Shown: piece after piece, positions 50,157 to 57,823 of the stretch | How the letters are laid out: every line of letters begins with the position of its first letter | Numbering within the stretch: position 1 is the first letter of the stretch | Assembly (NCBI GenBank): GCA_024638885.1 | Contig: JAHEJL010000001.1 | Span: forward strand, 273,001 to 337,000 | Direction of reading: 5' to 3' | From: Coraliomargarita sp. | Lineage (GTDB): Bacteria > Verrucomicrobiota > Verrucomicrobiia > Opitutales > UBA953 | DNA length: 64,000 nt | Program-made: the position numbers and the translations under genes | The notes under the pieces: model-generated | The model's database searches: none | What the model saw: the letters and a program-made list of their open reading frames with translations, nothing else | Told to the model about the DNA's origin: nothing

Positions 50157-50520
50157 GGGAGGGAGGAGGCAGATTAGAGGCCCGGAGGCACAGAGGCTCG
50201 GCGGATCAGAAGAGTCGGCGCTAGCTGGCCCGTTGACAAGTTGGCATGTGGACGCGCCGACAGCGCGAGTGGGCATGCTGGCATGGTGACACGTGGTCAA
50301 GGGAGGTAAGTGATTCGCAAAGGTGGAGGCAGGGGCCGCCGCAGGGCGGCCGAAGGTAGGGGCACGATTCATCGTGCACTCCTCATGCGGAGGGCGCGGC
50401 GAAGCCACGCCCCTACCATGGTTCGCCCTGCGGCGAACTTGTTTGGGTAGGCGGCGGACGGCTCGGAGAGCCGTCCCTACCCGAGACAGCTATGTCGTGA
50501 CGCGGTCCCGACCCTGCCTG
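50120..50520 (-). repeat. mosaic repeats (cluster 11)
   Basis: GGCCGGTTGACAAGTTGAC, GGCCCGGAGGCACAGAGGC, GCTAGCTGGCCCGTTGAC and GGCATGGTGACACGTGG modules (50120-50310) precede GGCCGCCGCAGGGCGGCC, GCACGATTCATCGTGC, GGGCGCGGCGAAGCCACGCCCC, GTTCGCCCTGCGGCGAAC, GACGGCTCGGAGAGCCGTCC and CTATGTCGTGACGCGGTCCC (50337-50516). No gene follows until 50645. Confidence 0.87.
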
Positions 50521-50644
50521 CGCGGCGGTGCCGCGAGGGGGCACGTGGGCATGGTGACACGGGGGCAAGGGAGCGAAATCAGCGCATTCATGCCTGAGAG
50601 ATTCCCTAGGTTGCGGGGACAGGGATGGGGGCGAGGCTGAAGGC

Positions 50645-51340
50645 ATGCACTTGGTGTATGTGGACGAGAGCGGGGATCCGGGAACCCGGGCCGGCTCGAG
50701 CAGGTTCTTCGTCCTCTGCGGACTATCCGTACACCATGCCGACTGGCATGAGGTGGTCCGCCACCTTGAAGAGCTGCGTGTTCGCCTGAACGAGCTGCAC
50801 GGACTCTCGCCTCACGCTGAAATCCACGCCGCCGAATTCCTGGGCAGTTCACGCGACCATCTGGGCCTTAACCAACGCCAACGAATCCAATGCCTGCTGC
50901 ACCTGCTGGGATTCCTTGCGCGGACAGAGAAGATCACGCCGCTACGGGTCTTTGTCGACAAGGCGACGGACGAACCGAATCCGCTGACGACAGCCTGGTC
51001 GGCCATGGCCATCCAAGCTACGGAGAAGATCGCAGCGGTCTCCCATGCGAGGTGCGAAGCCAAAGGGCTCATGATCATCAGTGATGACCTGCGCCCCTCG
51101 CCAGGCAGTCGGTGGATCGAACAAGCCATGCTGGCCGAACCTAGGCTGAAAGACCTCCTGCTGGATTTGCCGTTCGGCAGGGAATCGCACCAAAGCCACC
51201 TGCTTCAGCTCAGCGACCTGCTGAGCTTTCTGACCAAGCAGATGCTGATGCCCAATCACTTCTTCCGCGGACCGGCTGGCAAGGCGTTACTCCGACGCTA
51301 TCATCGTCTCTGGAGCCCGGAAAAGGATAAGGGGCGCTGA
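50645..51340 (+). CDS. DUF3800 domain protein
   Basis: A 231-residue protein. MHLVYVDESGDPGTRAGSSRFFVLCGL is the N-terminal DUF3800 signature (YxDESGD), and LLQLSDLLSFLTKQ near residue 190 gives the second acidic motif, an RNase H-like acid set. DUF3800 proteins are common in mobile elements, restriction neighbourhoods and defence islands; a nuclease role is suspected. A short GGGGCGC/GCGCCCC hairpin overlaps the stop. It lies between two repeat clusters. Confidence 0.88.
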   Translation: MHLVYVDESGDPGTRAGSSRFFVLCGLSVHHADWHEVVRHLEELRVRLNELHGLSPHAEIHAAEFLGSSRDHLGLNQRQRIQCLLHLLGFLARTEKITPLRVFVDKATDEPNPLTTAWSAMAIQATEKIAAVSHARCEAKGLMIISDDLRPSPGSRWIEQAMLAEPRLKDLLLDLPFGRESHQSHLLQLSDLLSFLTKQMLMPNHFFRGPAGKALLRRYHRLWSPEKDKGR

Positions 51341-51429
51341 CGCGCCCCCTTGGAGGTATTTCCGCAGGCCTGCGCCTACTTCCAAACCTAAGCGAAATCA
51401 TGGGCGTGACTGCGATGGTGGCAAGGCAC

Positions 51430-51945
51430 ATTTGACTCACGTTGGCATATGGACGCGCCGACGTCGCGAGGGGGGGCATGTGGGCATGGTGACACGGGGG
51501 AGTGAACGACGAGAGACTCGGAGGCCCAGAGGCTCAGAGGACCAGAATGGAGGCAGCACTAGCTGGCCGGTTGACAAGTTGGCAGGTGGGCAAGAGAGGC
51601 AGGGGCCGCCGCAGGGCGGCCGGAGGTAGGGGCACGATTCATCGTGCACTCCTCATGCGAAGGGCGCGGCGTAGCCACGCCCCACCCTGGGTTCGCCCTG
51701 CGGCGAACTTGTTTGGGTAGGGCGGTGATTGCCATCGCCGCCGTTCGAAGCCGGCGGAAGGAGGTCGCCGGGTCTTAGCGGAGACCGAATGACCTATCAC
51801 GTGCGTCGACGAACGGACGTGATGGCAATCACGTCCCTACCTGCGGGGTTAGGTAGGGCCGACCATCCTTGGTCGGCCGCGGTCGAGCAGGGATGCTCGA
51901 CCCTACCTCGAGGCAGGCCATATCGTGACGCGGTCCCGACCCTGC
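51430..51945 (-). repeat. mosaic repeats (cluster 12)
   Basis: GGCATGTGGGCATGGTGACAC, GAGGCCCAGAGGCTCAGAGG and GCTAGCTGGCCGGTTGACAA (51470-51600) precede GGCCGCCGCAGGGCGGCC, GCACGATTCATCGTGC and GGGCGCGGCGTAGCC (51605-51690), a GGCGGTGATTGCCATCGCCGCC hairpin (51721-51743), GACGTGATGGCAATCACGTC (51818-51837) and a reversed double hairpin from GGTAGGGCCGACC to GCTCGACCCTACC (51852-51907), then CGTGACGCGGTCCCGACC. The right end overlaps the 3-prime end of the next minus-strand gene. Confidence 0.88.
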
Positions 51946-52301
51946 CCGGCGCGGCGGGCGGCGAGGATGACGCCGAGTTCCAAAGCCAAGCCTGACCAGG
52001 TGGCGAGCGATGCCAGCGCAAACACAGGGAAGACGGGCTGCGGATGACCAGCCAACTGATGCCACATGGACTGCAACATCGCGCAGAGGCCGACGGTGAT
52101 CAGCCAGATGGCCAGGCACTTCATGGTCGGGCGGGGATTCTCCAGCAGGGCCCAGGCGGCGAACATGAACACGCCCATCAGGGCGAAGCAGCCCAAGAGC
52201 GCCGGCCACGGCATAGCGTGATGCGTGAAGGCGATCATGGTCGTGCCGGCGAACGCCAAGGAAGAGCAGACGAGAAGGCTACGGCGTAAGGTCGGGTTCA
52301 T
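51903..52301 (-). CDS. small membrane protein with repeat-encoded C-terminus
   Basis: A 132-residue protein with four hydrophobic helices (RSLLVCSSLAFAGTTMIAF, WPALLGCFALMGVFMFAAWAL, AIWLITVGLCAMLQ, FALASLATWSGLALELGVIL). No family is recognised. The last 15 residues, from GQGRDRVT to the stop, are read from the CGTGACGCGGTCCC repeat and its GGTAGGG border, which supplies TAG. The unaltered gene probably ended near AARR. A CATTCGTGCGACAT sequence about 65 bp upstream is shared with the next minus-strand gene and may be part of a promoter. Confidence 0.6.
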   Translation of the reverse strand: MNPTLRRSLLVCSSLAFAGTTMIAFTHHAMPWPALLGCFALMGVFMFAAWALLENPRPTMKCLAIWLITVGLCAMLQSMWHQLAGHPQPVFPVFALASLATWSGLALELGVILAARRAGQGRDRVTIWPASR

Positions 52302-52339
52302 GCAGGCGAGCGTAGCCTACCCTGCCCGACCGCAAAGCC

Positions 52340-52718
52340 GAACGCCGGAATGGCCGAAATCAGATGTCGCACGAATGGGCGGGCGCGGCCTCCGGCCGCG
52401 AGGGGGCATGCTGGCATGGTGACACGGGGGAGTGAACGACGAGAGGCTCGGAGGCCCAGAGGCTCAGAGGACCAGAATGGAGGCAACACTAGCTGGCCGG
52501 TTGACAAGTTGGCAGGTGGGCAAGAGAGGCAGGGGCCGCCGCAGGGCGGCCGAAGGTAGGGGCACGATTCATCGTGCACTCCTCATGCGGAGGGCGCGGC
52601 GAAGCCACGCCCCTACCATGGTTCGCCCTGCGGCGAACTTGTTTGGGTAGGCGGCGGACGGCTCGGAGAGCCGTCCCTACCCGAGGCAGCTATGTCGTGA
52701 CGCGCTCCCGACCCTGCC
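52340..52718 (-). repeat. mosaic repeats (cluster 13)
   Basis: GGCGCGGCCTCCGGCCGCG, GGCATGGTGACACGGGGG, GAGGCTCGGAGGCCCAGAGG and GGCCGGTTGACAAGTTGGC modules (52382-52530) precede GGCCGCCGCAGGGCGGCC, GCACGATTCATCGTGC, GGGCGCGGCGAAGCCACG, GTTCGCCCTGCGGCGAAC, GACGGCTCGGAGAGCCGTCC and CTATGTCGTGACGCG (52535-52718). The block 52395-52600 is nearly identical to 51475-51660. No gene is present. Confidence 0.88.
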
Positions 52719-52725
52719 AACGAAA

Positions 52726-52752
52726 GGAGCCCGGCCGAATCGGCCGGGCTCC
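52726..52752 (-). terminator. terminator of the outer-membrane protein gene
   Basis: The perfect 12 bp stem GGAGCCCGGCCG / CGGCCGGGCTCC has a three-base AAT loop; on the minus strand it is followed by TTTCGTT, a weak T tract. Confidence 0.75.
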
Positions 52753-52776
52753 GGGGCAAGAAGCGATCCTTGGGGC

Positions 52777-53382
52777 TTAGAAGCTGTAGCCGCCGGAGAG
52801 GCCGAAGCTATTGCCGCCGACGACCTTCGAGCGGAAGGCGTAGGAGACGGTGACGTCGATGTTCTTGGTGATGTCGTAGCGCAGCGAGGCCTTCACGACG
52901 TTGTCGTTCTTGATATACGCGTCGATGTTCGTGCCGGCGACACGGGTATGCACGCGGGCATAACCAAGCTCGCCTTCGAAGCCGTTACCAAGAGCCGCAC
53001 GGTAGGAGACGCCGATCGAGGTCTCGTCGGCGACGCCGTAGGCGGTGAAGTCCGCGTTCTCCAGGTTGCCCTGGCCGTAGGTACCACGGACGATCAGGTC
53101 GCCGGGGCCGGCGTTGAAGACGACGCCGAGGCCGAAGCGGGAGAACTTGCCGTCCAGGCCTTCGTCCAAGCCCTTGCCGGTGACGTCGGAGTAGCTGCCG
53201 CCGATGAGGACATAGTCGCCGAGCTTGGCTTCGCCCGAGACGACGACGGACTTGAGGTACGTGTCGGTCTCGTAGCCGACGCCGAGGCGGTTATAGTTGA
53301 GGTCGTGCACCACGCCGTACGGGGCGGCGGCGGCGGAAGCGGCGACGAGGGTGAGGAGGAGGAGGATGGAGGTAGGTTTCAT
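52777..53382 (-). CDS. small outer-membrane beta-barrel protein
   Basis: A 201-residue exported protein. Signal peptide MKPTSILLLLTLVAASAAAA, then alternating hydrophobic/polar strands (LKSVVVSGEAKLGDYVLIGGSY, FSRFGLGVVFNAGPGDLIVRGTY, TSIGVSYRAALGNGFEGELGYARV, VVKASLRYDITKNIDVTVSYAF) and a C-terminal aromatic Phe, the usual outer-membrane insertion signal. About eight strands are expected. No specific function is evident. ATG 53382 is chosen for the signal peptide. Confidence 0.85.
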   Translation of the reverse strand: MKPTSILLLLTLVAASAAAAPYGVVHDLNYNRLGVGYETDTYLKSVVVSGEAKLGDYVLIGGSYSDVTGKGLDEGLDGKFSRFGLGVVFNAGPGDLIVRGTYGQGNLENADFTAYGVADETSIGVSYRAALGNGFEGELGYARVHTRVAGTNIDAYIKNDNVVKASLRYDITKNIDVTVSYAFRSKVVGGNSFGLSGGYSF

Positions 53383-53439
53383 GGCGGGCGGATTCGATGC
53401 GTGGCAGACCGGCGGACGCACGCGCATTGCGTCGGACGG

Positions 53440-53776
53440 CCGAAATCAGATGTCGCACGAATGGGCGGGCGCGGCCTCCGGCCGCGAGGGGGCATGCTGG
53501 CATGGTGACACGTGGGCATGGGAGGCAGAGCCAGGTGCAAAGGTGGGGGCGGGCCGCCGCAGGGCGGCCGAAGGTAGGGGCACGATTCATCGTGCACTCC
53601 TCATGCGGAGGGCGCGGCGAAGCCACGCCCCTACCATGGTTCGCCCTGCGGCGAACTTGTTTGGGTAGGCGGCGGACGGCTCGGAGAGCCGTCCCTACCC
53701 GAGGCAGCTATGTCGTGACGCGGCCCCGACCCTACCTTCTAATCTATACTCGATACTCCATACTCTATACTCTACT
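53440..53776 (-). repeat. mosaic repeats (cluster 14) and heptamer element
   Basis: GGCGCGGCCTCCGGCCGCG and GGCATGGTGACACGTGG modules, then GGCCGCCGCAGGGCGGCC, GCACGATTCATCGTGC, GGGCGCGGCGAAGCCACG, GTTCGCCCTGCGGCGAAC, GACGGCTCGGAGAGCCGTCC and CTATGTCGTGACGCG to 53735. From 53743 to 53775 lies a tandem ATACTC heptamer element, in the sense direction of the X2 gene that starts 10 bp later. Confidence 0.87.
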
Positions 53777-53784
53777 ACGTTCCT

Positions 53785-55578
53785 ATGGCGACCGATCTGC
53801 AGGATTTCCATTACATGTCCGTGCTGCGTCAGCTGGAGATCGAAGCCGGCGTGCTCAAGGGCGGACGTCGTGAGAGCGCCGATCGCAAGAAGGTCAGCCG
53901 CCTGATGAAGGTCTTCGGGGCGATCCGCGAGCTGGCCCGCCGCAACTTCGATGAGGGCGAGAACATCGCCAAGGGACTGCAGCTCTCGAAGGACGAACAG
54001 GTGGAGACGGAGAAGGCGATCGTGGCCAACCTCCGTCGCCTGACCGAAGACCGTGAGCCGACCAACGAAAGCCGCGTGGTCGCCGGCGAGTGGCCGCCGC
54101 TCATCCCGGTCAGCCGCATGGTCGAACGCTTCACGGCGATCGCCATCGGCCTGCATGCCGAGAACCCCCGCGTACCGTTCACGACGAATCTTGCCGCAGC
54201 CTTCGAAGAGGCGGTCGTGCCGGCCCTGGCCTGGAGCCTGATGATCCGCCTCTACGGTCTGCCGGAAGAACTCCGGAACGCGACCCAAGCGAAGCTCGTG
54301 ACCCGCCTGACCGACGAACGCGCCCCCTCCGAGATCGAAGTCCGCCTCGAAGGCGAAGCCTACCGCAAGGTGGCCTTCCCTGAGCTGCGCCTCGTCGAGG
54401 CGTGGTTCCGCCTCTTCGCCCCGGGCAAGCTCTGCGCCCTGCCGGCCGAAGAAAGCCGCCGCCTGCGCGGACGTCTCTCCGCCCTCCTCCAGAAACCGCT
54501 CGGCGAACTCGACACCCTGCTCTGGCAGCAGCTCGGCTCGCTATATGTCGCTACCCTCGCCGGCTCCGAACGCGCCCGTACCGTGGCCAAGGCTTCGGGC
54601 CACGCGGCGTTCCTCCGCGAACGCCTCGCGATGTTCGACGCCGCCATGCGCGACGAGATGCAGGACTTCCGGCTCCGCACCGAACAGCGGCTAGACGACG
54701 CCGTGAAGCAACCGTTCGCCTGCGAGCAGGAATCGCCGGACGACCGGACGAAGGCCGGCCTGGAAGCCTGCGGCGCGGCTTTCTGGCTGGCACGCGCCTG
54801 CTTCGGCAAGCACGGCCTCCCGCACCAGGACGAAGCCTCCCATCGCGTCGTGCTGCTCCTGCTCCGCGCCGCCGAGATGCTGCGCGACGAGCCGGACCGC
54901 GCCAGCGCCTGCCTGCGCTTCGCCGCCGGCTTCGCGACGAACCCCCGCTATACCCGCTCATCTGTGGTCATCATCGCCCAGGAGAAGCTGATCGAGAAAT
55001 ACGCCACGGGCTTCCGCCCGCGCCAGGCGCTCGTCGAACAGTTCCGCGGCCGCCTCGCCTGGCAGCAGTGGCAGTCCGGCGACAAGCAGGCCAAGGCACG
55101 TGCCTTGGACCATTACGCCAAGGCGCTGCAGCTGCATGACAAGGGCGGCGACGGCCTGGACGCCGAAGGGCCCATCCACTTCTTCCCGGAACTCGTGGTC
55201 CTGCTCATGCTGGCCGAAGACCGTGGCGAGCGGGAGAAGTCGACCCTCGAGGCGGTGGACTTCATCACCCAACGCAACTACGGCATCTACTTCGACCTCC
55301 AAAGGGAGTCTGACCTCCTGCATGCGGGGATGGAAGAATACCAGGACGTCCGGAGTCAGCTGACGAAGGCCCGGCTCGAGGCGGCCAAGCAGAACGCCCA
55401 GCAGAAGAAAGCGGCGGCCGCCACGGCCGCCGAGAAGGCCGCGGCCGAAAAAGCCGCCGAGGAACTCGAGCGCAGCCAGACCGTCGATGAGAACCTGGCT
55501 TCGAACTGGGAAAGCCTCACGCAATATTCCGACCCGAAGAAGTACCGAGCCCTGCTCCGCGAGCTGATGGGCGAGTGA
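53785..55578 (+). CDS. unknown helical protein X2, paralogue of X1
   Basis: A 597-residue, mostly helical cytosolic protein beginning MATDLQDFHYMSVLRQLEI. It has no recognised domain. Similarity to X1 runs along the central and C-terminal parts (TLLWQQLGSL, RFAAGFATNPRYTRSSV, FITQRNYGIYFDLQRES). It differs in a C-terminal extension with an Ala/Lys/Glu-rich helix (KQNAQQKKAAAATAAEKAA) followed by SLTQYSDPKKYRALLRELMGE. The ATACTC heptamer element sits just before the start. Z2 begins 246 bp downstream on the same strand, so X and Z are neighbours here without viperin between them. Confidence 0.75.
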   Translation: MATDLQDFHYMSVLRQLEIEAGVLKGGRRESADRKKVSRLMKVFGAIRELARRNFDEGENIAKGLQLSKDEQVETEKAIVANLRRLTEDREPTNESRVVAGEWPPLIPVSRMVERFTAIAIGLHAENPRVPFTTNLAAAFEEAVVPALAWSLMIRLYGLPEELRNATQAKLVTRLTDERAPSEIEVRLEGEAYRKVAFPELRLVEAWFRLFAPGKLCALPAEESRRLRGRLSALLQKPLGELDTLLWQQLGSLYVATLAGSERARTVAKASGHAAFLRERLAMFDAAMRDEMQDFRLRTEQRLDDAVKQPFACEQESPDDRTKAGLEACGAAFWLARACFGKHGLPHQDEASHRVVLLLLRAAEMLRDEPDRASACLRFAAGFATNPRYTRSSVVIIAQEKLIEKYATGFRPRQALVEQFRGRLAWQQWQSGDKQAKARALDHYAKALQLHDKGGDGLDAEGPIHFFPELVVLLMLAEDRGEREKSTLEAVDFITQRNYGIYFDLQRESDLLHAGMEEYQDVRSQLTKARLEAAKQNAQQKKAAAATAAEKAAAEKAAEELERSQTVDENLASNWESLTQYSDPKKYRALLRELMGE

Positions 55579-55824
55579 GCCCGAGGGGTGGGGACGAAAA
55601 GCGTGGGACGCATCCCAAGGCCTATTGACTGGGCCTTGCGACGCCGATGATCCTGAACGGGTGACGGTAAAATGATCGCGACGGGCCGCCGGCGACCACG
55701 TCGCACGAATGCGTCATAAAGAGGCTTCCGCCCAATAGCATCGCAGGCGGCAGGGCGGGAAAGCGTGCGAAAAACGCCAGGCGCGCTCGTCGTCGCAAGG
55801 CAGTCAGGGAGCCCTATCTATGCC

Positions 55825-57342
55825 ATGACTCACCTCAAAAACACCTACGGCCTCAAGGCCATCCCGTCCGAAAAGATCCTGCGCGACTTCCATGCCGTGC
55901 GCGGCATGCGCTTCCGCGGGCCGATCGACATCCCGCCCGAAGACATCCCGGTCCTCGCGGCGATCTCGCTCAACCGCAAGCATGACCCCAAGGCCTGGAA
56001 GAACGCCCGCATCAACACGGACGTCACGCCGGTCTTCGCCGTCATCGCCGCCCAGATGGGCTACGACCTCCCCTCGCTGCTCGAAGGCAAGGGCGAGACC
56101 GGCAAGCCCGACGACTCCTGGACGGTCTACGCCGACGAGGGCAAGGCGCCGATGCTGATCCGTTGGACGATCGGCAAGGCCCAGCTACTGATGTCCATCG
56201 GCATCCTCGGCACGGAGGCCTTCTTCGCCCTCCGGCCCATGCTCGAGATCTGCCTGCTGGCCGACCGCAAGGCCGTCCCGCACCTCCCGGGTATCAACGA
56301 AGCCCTGCGTCGCATCGAACAGATCATCGAGCCCGAGGAGTCCGTCGACGTGAGCGAAGGCAACGTGGTCAAGCGCGTGCTCACGGTGGGAGATTCCGGC
56401 ACGGACTTCTCCGTCTCCTGTGTCTTCCGGGCGGAGGCGACGAAAGGCCTGACCGAGATCCGCGCGAGCGACTATGCCGAGCTGGCCAACTCGACCAACA
56501 TCATCGTCGAGGAGGCCCACGAGCAGCGCGGTTTCGCCGGCGACCTGCTGGTGGACGAGCTGAAGATCTCCGCGCGCGAACCGAAGTTCTTCCGCTTCCA
56601 TTACGAGGCGGGTCGCCCGGTGCCGCCCGACACCCTGAAACTCATCCACCACATGAGCGTCCGGAACGTGCGCGAATCGATGGACAGCGTGTTCTGGTCG
56701 TACCTCCAGGACCAGCGCGACGTCGCCGGCGATGAGACGGGCGGCACCCTGCGCCAGGAAGAGACGCCGAGCATCGACGGCGAACTGGCGGAGCGCCGCC
56801 TCCGGCTCGAGCTGAACGCCATGGAACTGAGCGGCCACGGCCGCCATGGCCGGCGCCGCGGCCGCTTCCACGTGCCTTTCGTCGGCGATGCGTTTCCGTT
56901 CAACTGGCCGACGGTCGGCATGGAGTTCGAGCACTGCCCCGCCAGCGTGCTCCGGGGCACCGGCCCGGACCTCAAGATGTCCGGCGGTGACGTCACGACC
57001 TCGTGGGACCTCCTGGACCTGATGCAAGAAGCCCTCTGTAGGATACCCAAGGAGTTCCCGGCGGCTCGCGCCCGTCAGTCGGAGATCAAGCTCCTGGCGA
57101 CGATCGAAGCCCCGGTGATGGCCGAGCAGTACCGGGACACCGCGCCGGTTGGCCGCAAGTACGTCGCCCTCACCAATCCGTTCTACGCGGTGCACCGCGG
57201 CCTCCCCGTCCGGGTCGACCGCAGCGTGTCGGTCTGGCGCGCCGGCGACCGGGAAGCGCTGGCGGCGGATTTCTTCTACGCGCCGGAGAGCCGGGATCTG
57301 CACGTCGCGAATCTGTATCGCGTCAAGGTGCCGAAGGCGTAG
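55825..57342 (+). CDS. unknown protein Z2, paralogue of Z1
   Basis: A 505-residue protein starting MTHLKNTYGLKAIPSEKIL. It has high similarity to Z1 from the N-terminus (RGMRFRGPIDIP; MGYDLPSLLEGKGETGKPDDSWTVYADEG) to the end (CPASVLRGTGPDLKMSGGDVT; YRVKVPKA). The middle (residues about 180-330) is more divergent. No signal peptide, membrane segment or known domain. The upstream 246 bp contain GTCGCACGAATG (55697-55708), a sequence also found upstream of Z1 and of two nearby minus-strand genes, and an AAGGCC..GGGCCTT hairpin. Confidence 0.8.
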   Translation: MTHLKNTYGLKAIPSEKILRDFHAVRGMRFRGPIDIPPEDIPVLAAISLNRKHDPKAWKNARINTDVTPVFAVIAAQMGYDLPSLLEGKGETGKPDDSWTVYADEGKAPMLIRWTIGKAQLLMSIGILGTEAFFALRPMLEICLLADRKAVPHLPGINEALRRIEQIIEPEESVDVSEGNVVKRVLTVGDSGTDFSVSCVFRAEATKGLTEIRASDYAELANSTNIIVEEAHEQRGFAGDLLVDELKISAREPKFFRFHYEAGRPVPPDTLKLIHHMSVRNVRESMDSVFWSYLQDQRDVAGDETGGTLRQEETPSIDGELAERRLRLELNAMELSGHGRHGRRRGRFHVPFVGDAFPFNWPTVGMEFEHCPASVLRGTGPDLKMSGGDVTTSWDLLDLMQEALCRIPKEFPAARARQSEIKLLATIEAPVMAEQYRDTAPVGRKYVALTNPFYAVHRGLPVRVDRSVSVWRAGDREALAADFFYAPESRDLHVANLYRVKVPKA

Positions 57343-57440
57343 CGCGGCGGAGCCGCGAGCGGGCACGTGGGCAAGGTGACACGCGGGCAAGGAGCGTCGC
57401 ATGTGAAGGTGCAAAGGTGGCGACCGCGGGCTCAAAGGGA
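57343..57440 (-). repeat. short modules after Z2
   Basis: GCGGCGGAGCCGCGAGCGGG, GGGCAAGGTGACACGCGGG and TGAAGGTGCAAAGGTGGCG are reversed copies of the short modules used elsewhere. Confidence 0.6.
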
Positions 57441-57457
57441 GACCGGGATAAGTTAAT

Positions 57458-57508
57458 AGGCCGGGGGCCGGGGGATAAATCCCTCGGTCCCAGGCCTTTT
57501 TTGTTTTC
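57458..57508 (+). terminator. terminator downstream of Z2
   Basis: AGGCCGGGGGCCGGGGGAT pairs imperfectly with ATCCCTCGGTCCCAGGCCT across a short AA loop, followed by TTTTTTGTTTT. The distance from the Z2 stop is about 115 bp. Confidence 0.75.
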
Positions 57509-57815
57509 AAGGTAGGGCCGACCATCCTTGGGCGGCCGATGGTAGGGGCGTGGCTTCGCCGCGCCCTCCAAGGAAGGAGGGCACGATGAATCGTGCCCCT
57601 ACCTGGGTTCGCCCTGCGGCGAACATGTTTGGTAGGGCCGACCATCCTTGGTCGGCCGCGGTCGAGCAGGGATGCTCGACCCTACCCTGCGCGGCGGAGC
57701 CGCGAGCGGTTAGCGGTAAGCGGAAGGCGGTTGGGCGTGCAAAGAGACAGAGGAGGCAATGTCACGGCATACTGACCTAGGGCGGCCGAGCAAAGATGGT
57801 CGTCCCTACCTGCGA
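57509..57815 (-). repeat. mosaic repeats, reversed orientation (cluster 15)
   Basis: GGGGCGTGGCTTCGCCGCGCCC, GGGCACGATGAATCGTGCCCC and GGTTCGCCCTGCGGCGAAC (57543-57625), then the double hairpin read as GGTAGGGCCGACC ... GCTCGACCCTACC (57630-57686), GCGGTTAGCGGTAAGCGG and a partial GGGCGGCCGAGCAAAGATGG module. All of these read opposite to the copies at 20-32 kb. No gene is present. Confidence 0.87.
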
Positions 57816-57823
57816 AGGCGGGT

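Noticed and set aside
51852..51907. Double hairpin as insertion-sequence terminal inverted repeats
   Set aside because: No transposase lies between any two copies, and the copies are compact units of about 56 bp.
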